A stretch of DNA of 64,000 nt from Shewanella sediminis HAW-EB3. GTDB taxonomy: Bacteria; Pseudomonadota; Gammaproteobacteria; Enterobacterales; Shewanellaceae. The notes beneath the pieces are model-generated. The model worked only from the letters and a program-made list of their open reading frames with translations. It was not told where the DNA came from and did no database searches. Below, one piece after another: positions 26,521 through 34,340 of the stretch. Made by a program: the position numbers and the translations under genes. Each line of letters opens with the position of its first letter. Position 1 is the first letter of the stretch. The stretch spans positions 3,720,001 through 3,784,000 of the forward strand of contig NC_009831.1 of assembly GCF_000018025.1 (NCBI RefSeq), given 5' to 3'.

Positions 26521-26553
26521 AATGCCGATTCATTAATAATTAATCGGCATTTT
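26521..26553 (+). terminator. Terminator after maf
   Basis: Stem AATGCCGATT / AATCGGCATT with an AT-rich loop followed by TTT, 39 nt after the maf stop. It probably ends the glycosylation transcript. Confidence 0.65.
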
Positions 26554-26589
26554 CAACCGCTGCTTCCAAGTTATTCCCGGAGACCCCGC

Positions 26590-27069
26590 TTGTCACATAC
26601 TTATATCCCTTTAGAGCAATACAAACGTAAATGGATTTTTAACCATAAAGATCTGCCTGTGACCGATGAAGATAAGGCTCAGATAAAACCACTGGATCAG
26701 ATGGGTTCGATGGAAGTATGGAAGAAGTGGGTAAGCAATCGTAGCAACCACTCTGAGCAGTTTTCTAAAGGTGACTGGCCAGCTAAAGGTGATGTGTGGG
26801 GCGAGCCCGATGATTGGCAGTCAGCCTGGGATAGCGAAGATCCTGCGCTTCCAGAGATGTTTGCCGAGTTCTTTGACTGGAAAGACGATTCAACTGTCTA
26901 TTTTTGTTACGAGAAGTATCAGGTGATCGAGACTCGATGGGATGTATTCGTTCGAAACTGGAAATGCTTCCTCTTCTTCGATGACGGTCCATTGCTTATC
27001 TCACCAAAGCAGAAGCAGGCCGCTTTCATTCATCAAGATGGTCAATATCAGTTAGGCCAACGAGGCTAG
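26590..27069 (+). CDS. DUF2947-like conserved hypothetical protein
   Basis: A 159-residue cytosolic protein unusually rich in Trp (about ten), Lys and Asp, with PLEQYKRKWIFNHKDLPVTD, WAKGD-type stretches and YEKYQVIETRWDVFVRNWKC ahead of FLFFDDG. It resembles the DUF2947 family of gammaproteobacteria, for which no function is known. It starts at a TTG (26590) with GGAG seven bases upstream. It stands alone between the maf terminator and a 7-bp tandem array. Confidence 0.7.
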   Translation: MSHTYIPLEQYKRKWIFNHKDLPVTDEDKAQIKPLDQMGSMEVWKKWVSNRSNHSEQFSKGDWPAKGDVWGEPDDWQSAWDSEDPALPEMFAEFFDWKDDSTVYFCYEKYQVIETRWDVFVRNWKCFLFFDDGPLLISPKQKQAAFIHQDGQYQLGQRG

Positions 27070-27181
27070 TTCAACGCCAGCAGCGCAGGACCTAATCTAA
27101 GGGTTACCATTGCGTTCACAAGCTCACTAGCATGAAATCTGGATTCCGGCCAACAAGATCGCCGGAATGATGGAGCTCGTG

Positions 27182-27250
27182 GCTCCTAGCTCCTAGCTCC
27201 TAGCTCCTAGCTCCTAGCTCCTAGCTCCTAGCTCCTAGCTCCTAGCTCCT
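27182..27250. repeat. 7-bp tandem array (GCTCCTA), about 9.9 copies
   Basis: Nine full perfect copies of GCTCCTA plus six bases of a tenth, 36 nt upstream of the next start codon. Perfect copies indicate recent expansion or slippage. Each junction creates CTAG, a tetranucleotide usually rare in enteric-type genomes. Confidence 0.97.
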
Positions 27251-27286
27251 CAGCATTCTATCAAGAATAATAAAATAAGAGGTTTT

Positions 27287-27862
27287 ATGAAGTCCCTCAC
27301 AAGCTTAGTATCCACAAGCTTATTGCTAGCAGGCAGCCTGTTACTTACCGGCTCAGCCAGTGCCAAAGAGATATCGGGTGTTGACGTTGCCGAACATATT
27401 GCGATCGAATCGACGCAGCTTCAGCTTAATGGTGCCGGTGTGCGCAGTAAGTTCTTTATCGATCTCTATGTCGGTAGTCTGTACCTGCCAACAAGGACTG
27501 ATAATATCACCACTATTCTCGATGCTCCGACTTCAGCGGTTCGGTTAAACATCACCTCAGGTATGATCACCAGCGATAAAATGCGTGATGCAATCAATGA
27601 TGGTTTCGAGGATGCGACCGATGGCAACACGGCCGAAATTCAGACTGAAATAGACGCCTTCATGGCACTGTTCAGCGATGAGATTAAAGAGGGTGATCAA
27701 TTTACTCTCGCGACCGATAAGACTTTGGGAGTAACCGCCTATAAGAATGGGGAAGCACAGGCAACTATAGGAGGCGAAGCATTCAGGGTGGCGTTGCTAA
27801 AGATCTGGCTCGGATTCAGCCCGGCTCAAAGTAGTCTGAAGAAAGCCATGTTGGGAATTTAG
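27287..27862 (+). CDS. Periplasmic chalcone-isomerase-like domain protein
   Basis: Exported protein of 191 residues; signal peptide through about residue 26 (MKSLTSLVSTSLLLAGSLLL, cut after ASA). The mature part matches the bacterial chalcone-isomerase-like fold (LNGAGVRSKFFIDLYVGSLY, YKNGEAQATIGGEAFRVALL, KIWLGFSP). These proteins are common in marine gammaproteobacteria; their ligand is unknown and flavonoid chemistry is not expected. GAGG lies just upstream of the ATG. A 7-bp tandem array sits 36 bp upstream, in the promoter or leader, and a strong terminator follows. Confidence 0.85.
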   Translation: MKSLTSLVSTSLLLAGSLLLTGSASAKEISGVDVAEHIAIESTQLQLNGAGVRSKFFIDLYVGSLYLPTRTDNITTILDAPTSAVRLNITSGMITSDKMRDAINDGFEDATDGNTAEIQTEIDAFMALFSDEIKEGDQFTLATDKTLGVTAYKNGEAQATIGGEAFRVALLKIWLGFSPAQSSLKKAMLGI

Positions 27863-27946
27863 TCACCGGCTTTAATTACCAATAACACTTGCTCCAAATA
27901 TTTGTATTGAAAATATTTGGCATGAGTTGTTTCAGGCTGAAGTATA

Positions 27947-27974
27947 AAGGTGTTGGTTTACCAACACCTTTTTT
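27947..27974 (+). terminator. Rho-independent terminator after the chalcone-isomerase-like gene
   Basis: AAGGTGTTGG-TTTA-CCAACACCTT followed by TTTT. Convergent genes flank it, so it may serve both sides. Confidence 0.9.
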
Positions 27975-27998
27975 GTTTCATCGGGTTCTGAAACACTC

Positions 27999-28922
27999 TT
28001 AGAACTTATATTCAACCGCCAGCGCCAGCGCAGTTTGATTATCAATCTCTTCTGTACGCTCCCCGCTATCCATTGGTGCTTCGCTTAGCTCCAGCTCTCC
28101 ATTGAAGTAGTACCCAGCATAAGCATTGAAAGATAACGAACGATTAAGCTTCCAGCCTACCCGAAGAAAGCTTACCCACTCATCGATTTCAACGGTAACA
28201 TCATCATCTTCAACCAAGAATCGTTGCGTACGCTTCGAACTGCCCAAGCCAAAGTCGATACTTGGATTCAATCGATAACTCAGCTCTAAACCAGCAGGAC
28301 CTGTAAAACCAGCGGAAAATGGATTGCCTAACCGCCACGATTCATTTATCCGCCAATTAACTGCAAGGTATGGCACGGTTCTGACCTCAGAAATATCATT
28401 CAGATAAGCCACACCTACTCCCAATAAGTTACCATTATCAAATCGGTACATCGCGGATGCGACCACACCATAACTGGCTGCATCACTGACAGGCGCTGTA
28501 TCGGCAGAGGCATATTGTAACTTTGGTGCCAACAGAAACATCCAATGTTTATCAGGACGGTAACTCACAGAGAGCCCGGCACTGTATCGTTGGACCTTTT
28601 GCCAGCTGCTGAGGTTACCATCGAATAGTGTAGAACCTCTGTTCCCCCAGTCATAGTCCAGATCTGCATAACCTAAGTTAACGCCTAACGACCATTGGCG
28701 GTTCACAGAATAGTTTGCTTTGGCATCGAATAGCCATGACTCCCTTTGAAGTGACTGCGGTCCACCACCAACATCGGCTTCGGCAGTACCTATCCTTGAT
28801 GCGCTAATACTGAAAGGATAATGACCTTTTGGTCTATCAGCGAAAGCTTGAAACGAGTAGAGCAGAGATAAAAGAAGAGTAAGTAGTAATGAAGGCGCGC
28901 GTAAATCAAACCTGTTTCCCAT
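27999..28922 (-). CDS. Outer-membrane beta-barrel protein (DUF6268-like)
   Basis: A 307-residue exported protein with a signal peptide ending near LLYSFQAFA, then alternating amphipathic strands (WSLGVNLGYADLDYDW; YSAGLSVSYRPDKHWMFLLA; LSFNAYAGYYFNGELEL) and the C-terminal aromatic VEYKF typical of barrel proteins. It resembles DUF6268 outer-membrane proteins; function unknown. AAGGAG lies six bases before the ATG. Four copies of a 7-bp repeat lie just upstream of that site (28938-28965). Confidence 0.75.
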   Translation of the reverse strand: MGNRFDLRAPSLLLTLLLSLLYSFQAFADRPKGHYPFSISASRIGTAEADVGGGPQSLQRESWLFDAKANYSVNRQWSLGVNLGYADLDYDWGNRGSTLFDGNLSSWQKVQRYSAGLSVSYRPDKHWMFLLAPKLQYASADTAPVSDAASYGVVASAMYRFDNGNLLGVGVAYLNDISEVRTVPYLAVNWRINESWRLGNPFSAGFTGPAGLELSYRLNPSIDFGLGSSKRTQRFLVEDDDVTVEIDEWVSFLRVGWKLNRSLSFNAYAGYYFNGELELSEAPMDSGERTEEIDNQTALALAVEYKF

Positions 28923-28937
28923 GCTTACTCCTTAAGC

Positions 28938-28965
28938 TTTATTGTTTATTGTTTATTGTTTATTG
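28938..28965. repeat. 7-bp tandem repeat (TTTATTG), four copies
   Basis: Four perfect copies immediately 5' of the ribosome-binding site of the leftward beta-barrel gene; read on that strand they are CAATAAA units. Copy-number change would alter promoter-to-start spacing. Confidence 0.9.
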
Positions 28966-29077
28966 TTTTATGCCCATCGTTCTAACGACCTATGGCTGAG
29001 TAACTTCTTTGAGCTCAAGAGATATCAAGTTTAAGACTAGACTGAAAAATCACGATCAGTCTTTCTATTTTCCTCGG

Positions 29078-29713
29078 TTAAAAGTTAGCAACCCTATAAG
29101 CCCTTAAAAACATTGCCACACACTCTTGAGTGTAACCAGAGCGTCCTTCAATTAAATCGTCAATAGGAAGTCCCAGCTCCAGCTTCATTCGCATCTCACC
29201 AAACATCATCAAACAGAGTCGGACCGCACAATCACGAGGCTTGTCGAAACGGTATAAACCCTGCTTACCCACCTCTTCCAGATAACCAGATAACATATCG
29301 AGCAGATGCTGTGGACCGGCATCGAAAAACAGCGCAGAAATTTCAGGATGTGTTTCGGCTTGTGCAACACAAGCAGTAAACACGGTTATCGCCTCAGGAC
29401 TCACAATCATATTGCCGAAGTATTCACCAAAATTAGTCAGTGTTCTTTCCGGTTCACTGGCATCACCAAACAGCTCATCGGTTAACTGGCTGACAACACA
29501 TTTAGACTTGATAGAAGCAATGAAAAGGCCATCTTTACAACCGAAGTGCGAATACACGGTTTGCTTCGAGACGCCGGCCTTTCTGGCAACCTCATCCATA
29601 CTGGTATTGGGAAAACCATGCCCGCAAAATAGCTCTATCGCAGCCTCGAGGATCTGCGCCCTTTTTTGTTCACTACGACTCAAGTTTAAACAGGAGAGTT
29701 CGGCGGTCATCAT
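29078..29713 (-). CDS. TetR-family repressor of the adjacent RND efflux genes
   Basis: A 211-residue TetR regulator: N-terminal helix-turn-helix (ILEAAIELFCGHGFPNTSMD, then VARKAGVSKQTVYSHFGCKD) at about 18-65 and an AefR-like C-terminal ligand domain. It is divergent from the efflux operon across a 115-nt region that holds two matching palindromes (29765-29780, 29793-29808). The likely job is repression of itself and of the pump, relieved by a pump substrate (inference from layout). MM start: either Met may be used. Confidence 0.9.
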   Translation of the reverse strand: MMTAELSCLNLSRSEQKRAQILEAAIELFCGHGFPNTSMDEVARKAGVSKQTVYSHFGCKDGLFIASIKSKCVVSQLTDELFGDASEPERTLTNFGEYFGNMIVSPEAITVFTACVAQAETHPEISALFFDAGPQHLLDMLSGYLEEVGKQGLYRFDKPRDCAVRLCLMMFGEMRMKLELGLPIDDLIEGRSGYTQECVAMFLRAYRVANF

Positions 29714-29764
29714 TCACCCCTTGGTAACATAACACCTATAACTTAGACACATTTAAACACAAAC

Positions 29765-29780
29765 TAGACTGGACAGTCTA
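29765..29780. promoter_or_regulatory. TetR operator 1
   Basis: Palindrome TAGACT-GGAC-AGTCTA, extended to 9-bp arms ACTAGACTG / CAGTCTAGT (29763-29782). A second copy with the same half-sites lies 28 bp away centre to centre. Confidence 0.8.
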
Positions 29781-29792
29781 GTTCTCCCTAAA

Positions 29793-29808
29793 TAGACTAG
29801 GCAGTCTA
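29793..29808. promoter_or_regulatory. TetR operator 2
   Basis: Palindrome TAGACT-AGGC-AGTCTA with half-sites identical to operator 1, about 20 bp before the efflux adaptor start. Confidence 0.8.
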
Positions 29809-29828
29809 GTTTAACAATTTCGTTACTT

Positions 29829-30980
29829 ATGATTAACCAGGGAATGCGTATCAGGATGAGTATTTTCAGAACCAACTCCAGGAAAAAGGGCTTAACAGGT
29901 CTCTTGCTTGTTAGCTTTCTCAGCGCATGCGAAGCGGAAGTTACTGCTCATGCAACACAGCCGGAGTTGCAATCAGTAACAACTATGACCTTAACTCCTT
30001 CAACCTCATATCTGCATACCCAAGAGTTCACGGGTACGATTCGAGCGGGTAACACCACGGGGATTGGATTCGAGCTTTCGGGAAAAATCAGGCGACTTGC
30101 CGTCGATAGCGGCGATCAGGTAAAAGAGGGGCAGCTGTTAGCCCAACTGGATACCCGCTTATTAGAAGCCGAGAAGCAGGAGTTGGACGCAAGTTTGTCA
30201 CAAAATAGTGCCGACCTTAACCTGGCCACTAACACACTGAACCGAAGCCTTAAATTAAAGCAGCAAGGTTACACCTCTGAGCAACAACTCGATGAACTCA
30301 AAGGCCAGCTGGCCAGTTTGCTTGCGGCCCAAAAAAGACTCAAGGCATCCATTTATGCCAATACATTGAGAATCGAAAAATCGTCACTGCTTGCGCCATT
30401 TAGCGGCGTGATAAGCAAAAGGAATAACAACTTAGGTGAAGTGATCGCACTGGGCACCCCGGTATTTACCCTCATTGAAAATAACAATCCGCAAGCATTT
30501 GTCGGTGTCCCGATTAAGGTCGCTCAAAGCCTGAAGGCTGCACAGGATATCTCACTCAGGGTCGCAGATACCCACTACACGGCTCAAATTGCGGGGATTG
30601 GAGCCGAAGTTAACCCTATCACTCGCACCGTGCCATTAAGGCTAACGTTACCTCAAGATGCGAGTGTCATTAATGGCGAGCTGACCTACCTGGCCTATGA
30701 GAATGAGATTGAACAGGAAGGATATTGGGTGCCGATCTCATCGCTGACCGATGGTATCAGGGGACTGTGGAACCTGTATGTCATCACAGCCGGTGAAGCG
30801 GCACAAAAACCTGAGAGTTTCAGCATAGAACGCAGAGATGTTGAAATTATCTATACAAAAAATGATGAGGCTTATATTCGGGGGGCGGTGAAAAGTGGAG
30901 AAGAGTTTATCAGTCAGGGACTGCATAAACTTGTTGTGGGACAAAAAGTAAAGCGCAACACCACTGTGGCATCGAGGTAG
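29829..30980 (+). CDS. RND efflux periplasmic adaptor (membrane fusion) lipoprotein
   Basis: HlyD/AcrA-type adaptor of up to 383 residues, linking the inner-membrane pump to an outer-membrane channel. The lipoprotein signal is visible (LTGLLLVSFLSAC). It is followed by the barrel-sandwich lipoyl half (GKIRRLAVDSGDQVKEGQLL and AQLDTRLLEAE), a coiled-coil hairpin, the second lipoyl half (LLAPFSGVISKRNNNLGEVI) and the beta-barrel/MP domain. The start is uncertain: ATG 29829, 29844 or 29856 all precede the signal and none has a clear ribosome-binding site. The pump gene begins three bases after it; no TolC-like gene is adjacent. Confidence 0.92.
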   Translation: MINQGMRIRMSIFRTNSRKKGLTGLLLVSFLSACEAEVTAHATQPELQSVTTMTLTPSTSYLHTQEFTGTIRAGNTTGIGFELSGKIRRLAVDSGDQVKEGQLLAQLDTRLLEAEKQELDASLSQNSADLNLATNTLNRSLKLKQQGYTSEQQLDELKGQLASLLAAQKRLKASIYANTLRIEKSSLLAPFSGVISKRNNNLGEVIALGTPVFTLIENNNPQAFVGVPIKVAQSLKAAQDISLRVADTHYTAQIAGIGAEVNPITRTVPLRLTLPQDASVINGELTYLAYENEIEQEGYWVPISSLTDGIRGLWNLYVITAGEAAQKPESFSIERRDVEIIYTKNDEAYIRGAVKSGEEFISQGLHKLVVGQKVKRNTTVASR

Positions 30981-30983
30981 ATA

Positions 30984-33900
30984 ATGATAAAGGCACTTGT
31001 AGAAAACGGACGTCTGGCAAGCTTAGTCATTGCACTACTCATTGTCGCCGGATTAGGCGCAATATCCAGCCTGCCGAGAATGGAAGATCCTGATATCACC
31101 AATCGGTTCTCATCAGTGATCACTCACTATCCGGGCGCATCGGCCGAACGCGTCGAAGCCTTAGTGACCGAGGTATTGGAAAATCAACTGAGACGGCTCG
31201 AAGAGCTCAAGCTGGTGCAATCGACCTCACGCCCCGGAATATCTGTGATACAGCTCGAGTTAAAGGACAGTGTCATCGATACCGATCCCGTCTGGTCAAG
31301 AGCGAGAGATCTCGTTGCCGACTCAAAACCTTTGTTACCCCAGCCGGCTCAGAACGCCATATTGGACGATCAGGTCGGCTATGCTAATACTGCCATTCTG
31401 GGACTCGTGTGGAAAGGTGGCGGAGAAGCTCGCACCGATATGCTTAACCGCTACGCTAAAGAGCTACAGAGCAGATTAAGACTGCTTAGCGGCACCAATT
31501 TCGTGAAACTCTATGGCGCCCCTACCGAAGAAATTTTAGTCCAGTTAGATGGAGACAAAGTTAACCGCCTGAAGCTATCTCCGGCCGCAGTGGCACAAAT
31601 TCTTGGCAATGCCGACACTAAAGTCTCTGCCGGCGAAATCAATAACAATAGTTTCAGAGCCTTAATCGAAGTATCCGGCGAGTTAGACTCGGTATCCCGG
31701 GTGCGTCAAGTCCCGCTTAAAATTGATGAACAGGGACAGATCATCCGCTTAGGGGATATTGCCACCATCTCAAGGCAAGCCAAAACCCCGGCAAGTACCA
31801 TAGCCCTAATCGAGCAAGATCAAGGCGTGATGGTTGCGGCCCGCATGCTCAATAACACGCGCGTCGATCTCTGGTTAGCTAAGGTCAGAGATGAAGTTGA
31901 GGCACTGCAAACAAGTATTCCGGCCAACATCGAAATTCAATGGCTGTTCGATCAAGAAAGTTATACCAGCGAGCGTCTGGGCGATCTGGTGGGTAGCTTA
32001 CTCTTAGGTTTCATCATCATATTAGTTGTCTTGATGCTGACTCTGGGGTTACGTAATGCGGTAATCGTCTCCCTTTCTCTGCCTCTCACGGCCCTCTTTA
32101 CCCTCGCCTGCATGAAATATATCGGTCTGCCAATCCATCAAATGTCAGTCACTGGCTTAGTGGTGGCGCTCGGTATCATGGTCGATAATGCGATTGTTAT
32201 CGTCGATGCCATTTCACAGCGCAGACAACAGGGGATGACAAGGTTAGATGCGGTGAGTAAGACGCTGCATCACCTCTGGTTACCGTTAGCGGGCTCGACC
32301 ATCACCACCATGCTCGCCTTCGCACCTATCGTATTGATGCCGGGGGCGGCCGGTGAGTTTGTCGGTGGAATCGCTATCTCTGTGATGTTCGCCTTGGTGG
32401 GTTCATACCTTATTTCACACACCTTGATTGCCGGCCTCGCCGGGCGCTTTGGTGTCGAAGGTGAACAGCAACAATGGTATCAGGCGGGTATCCGCCTCCC
32501 CTTCGTAAGCAAACTGTTTAAATTAAGTTTAAGAACCGCGCTGAAACGTCCGCTGTTATCCGGTCTCATAATCGGCATCTTCCCCATCTTAGGTTTTATC
32601 GCTGCGGGTCAGATGACAGAACAGTTCTTTCCGCCATCGGATCGCGACATGTTCCAGATAGAGGTTTACCTCTCCCCGCACGCGAGTATAGAAAGCACAC
32701 GAGGCCGCGTTGAAGAGATTGATAAGCAGCTACGAAAAACAGCGGGAGTCGAGCGTATCGATTGGGTCGTAGGTGGTAACACCCCCTCTTTTTATTACAA
32801 CCTGTTACAGCGACAGCAAGGCGCCAGTAACTATGCCCAAGCTATGGTTAAAGTTACAGACTTTGATACCGCAAACCGATTAATTCCACGGCTTCAACAG
32901 AGTCTGGATCTCGCTTTTCCCGAGGCGCAGATATTGGTAAGAAAATTAGAACAGGGTCCCCCTTTCAACGCGCCTGTTGAGTTGAGAGTATTTGGCCCGA
33001 ATTTAGACCAACTCAGGCTCATCGGAGATGAAGTCAGACGCATTTTATCCAATACCGCCGATGTTATTCATACTCGAGCGACCTTAAGTGCCGGCGCACC
33101 TAAGGTGTGGTTCCAGATCAATGAAGATGCCAGCTTAATGAGTGGACTCAATTTAACTGAGATAGCCAACCAAATCCAGATGGCCACCACAGGCATTAAA
33201 GGCGGGAGTATACTGGAGCAGACAGAATCTCTGCCAGTCAGGGTTCGACTACATGACAGCACGCGGGAGCAGCAAACTAAACTGTCGGAAATCAATCTCG
33301 TCTCGCCTTCGGGCTCTGAGATCCCCCTTTCAGCCCTGTCCACTAACCGAATCGAAGTCAGCCGCGGCGCAATCCCCCGCAGAGATGGTCACAGAGTCAA
33401 TACCATCGAAGCTTACCTGGTCAGTGGAGTCCTGCCTCAACAGGTGCTCGACGATGCCAAAGTTAACATAGATCAACTGGTGCTTCCCGCCGGTTATCAT
33501 ATTGAGGTGGGTGGCGAGAGTGCGAAACGAAACGAAGCCGTGGGCAACCTGCTTTCAAATGTCGTATTAGTCGTGACCTTACTGCTGGCCACCGTTGTTC
33601 TCTCCTTTAACTCCTTTAGATTAACGGCCATCATTCTCTTCAGTGCCCTTCAATCGGCGGGGCTTGGCCTGTTGGCGGTATATACCTTTGGCTATCCATT
33701 TGGTTTCACCGTGATCATCGGCCTGCTCGGACTTATGGGTCTGGCCATCAATGCGGCGATTGTTATCCTGGCAGAACTCGAAGAGCTGCCCGATGCGAGA
33801 TCAGGCAAGATAGAATCAATTGTCAGCGTCGTTTCCGGCTGTGGCAGACATATTGGTTCCACGACTATCACGACAATTGGTGGCTTCCTGCCCCTTATCA

Positions 33901-34076
33901 TTGCCGGCGGTGGTTTTTGGCCCCCCTTTGCCATCGCCATTGCGGGCGGGACACTACTGACGACATTGCTCTCGCTGGTTTGGGTGCCGACCATGTATCA
34001 ACTCATTATGAAACCGGCAAAGAAACAGCGGTTAACACCTTCCCAATTGGGCACAGAAGCTAAGATAGAGGTCTAG
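30984..34076 (+). CDS. RND-family efflux pump, inner-membrane permease
   Basis: A 1030-residue proton-driven RND transporter. Features: TM1 (LASLVIALLIVAGLGAI), the first large periplasmic loop beginning SSLPRMEDPDITNRF, TM2-6 from about residue 330, and TM4 with the paired Asp of the proton relay (GLVVALGIMVDNAIVIVDAI). A second periplasmic loop and TM8-12 (GFTVIIGLLGLMGLAINAAI) follow. Length and symmetry are normal. It belongs to the AcrB/MexB-like superfamily; substrate range cannot be told. A hairpin with 10-bp arms (34087-34116) follows the stop. Confidence 0.95.
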   Translation: MIKALVENGRLASLVIALLIVAGLGAISSLPRMEDPDITNRFSSVITHYPGASAERVEALVTEVLENQLRRLEELKLVQSTSRPGISVIQLELKDSVIDTDPVWSRARDLVADSKPLLPQPAQNAILDDQVGYANTAILGLVWKGGGEARTDMLNRYAKELQSRLRLLSGTNFVKLYGAPTEEILVQLDGDKVNRLKLSPAAVAQILGNADTKVSAGEINNNSFRALIEVSGELDSVSRVRQVPLKIDEQGQIIRLGDIATISRQAKTPASTIALIEQDQGVMVAARMLNNTRVDLWLAKVRDEVEALQTSIPANIEIQWLFDQESYTSERLGDLVGSLLLGFIIILVVLMLTLGLRNAVIVSLSLPLTALFTLACMKYIGLPIHQMSVTGLVVALGIMVDNAIVIVDAISQRRQQGMTRLDAVSKTLHHLWLPLAGSTITTMLAFAPIVLMPGAAGEFVGGIAISVMFALVGSYLISHTLIAGLAGRFGVEGEQQQWYQAGIRLPFVSKLFKLSLRTALKRPLLSGLIIGIFPILGFIAAGQMTEQFFPPSDRDMFQIEVYLSPHASIESTRGRVEEIDKQLRKTAGVERIDWVVGGNTPSFYYNLLQRQQGASNYAQAMVKVTDFDTANRLIPRLQQSLDLAFPEAQILVRKLEQGPPFNAPVELRVFGPNLDQLRLIGDEVRRILSNTADVIHTRATLSAGAPKVWFQINEDASLMSGLNLTEIANQIQMATTGIKGGSILEQTESLPVRVRLHDSTREQQTKLSEINLVSPSGSEIPLSALSTNRIEVSRGAIPRRDGHRVNTIEAYLVSGVLPQQVLDDAKVNIDQLVLPAGYHIEVGGESAKRNEAVGNLLSNVVLVVTLLLATVVLSFNSFRLTAIILFSALQSAGLGLLAVYTFGYPFGFTVIIGLLGLMGLAINAAIVILAELEELPDARSGKIESIVSVVSGCGRHIGSTTITTIGGFLPLIIAGGGFWPPFAIAIAGGTLLTTLLSLVWVPTMYQLIMKPAKKQRLTPSQLGTEAKIEV

Positions 34077-34086
34077 CTTTACACCT

Positions 34087-34116
34087 GTGATGAAGCTCGC
34101 TCGGGGGCTTCATCAC
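34087..34116 (+). terminator. Stem-loop after the RND operon
   Basis: GTGATGAAGC / GCTTCATCAC, 10-nt loop, ten bases beyond the stop codon. There is no proper U-tract, so termination strength is uncertain. Confidence 0.5.
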
Positions 34117-34275
34117 TCACATTCTTATATTCATGGTTCTGTGCATATAGTTCTGCACATATAGTGCGTACGTACGTGCCAGTTACTTCACCTCTTCCAT
34201 ACTCTTCTCACATACTTGCAAAAAAACTGATGGAAAATGTGTATTTCCCCCAATTTAATGTCGCTTTTAGACCTA

Positions 34276-34310
34276 TATCAAATCATTGATAGTTAATGTG
34301 ATTTACATTA
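34276..34310 (+). promoter_or_regulatory. Paired inverted repeats before the chemoreceptor gene
   Basis: TATCAA-ATCA-TTGATA (34276-34291) and TAATGT-GATTT-ACATTA (34294-34310) sit back to back 30-65 nt upstream of the start codon. They look like regulator-binding sites; neither matches the FNR or CRP consensus in orientation and spacing. Confidence 0.4.
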
Positions 34311-34340
34311 TCGCTTAACATAATAAAAGCGGACCAAAAA

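Noticed and set aside
34276..34291. FNR box before the chemoreceptor
   Set aside because: The half-sites are in the reverse order (ATCAA-N4-TTGAT rather than TTGAT-N4-ATCAA).
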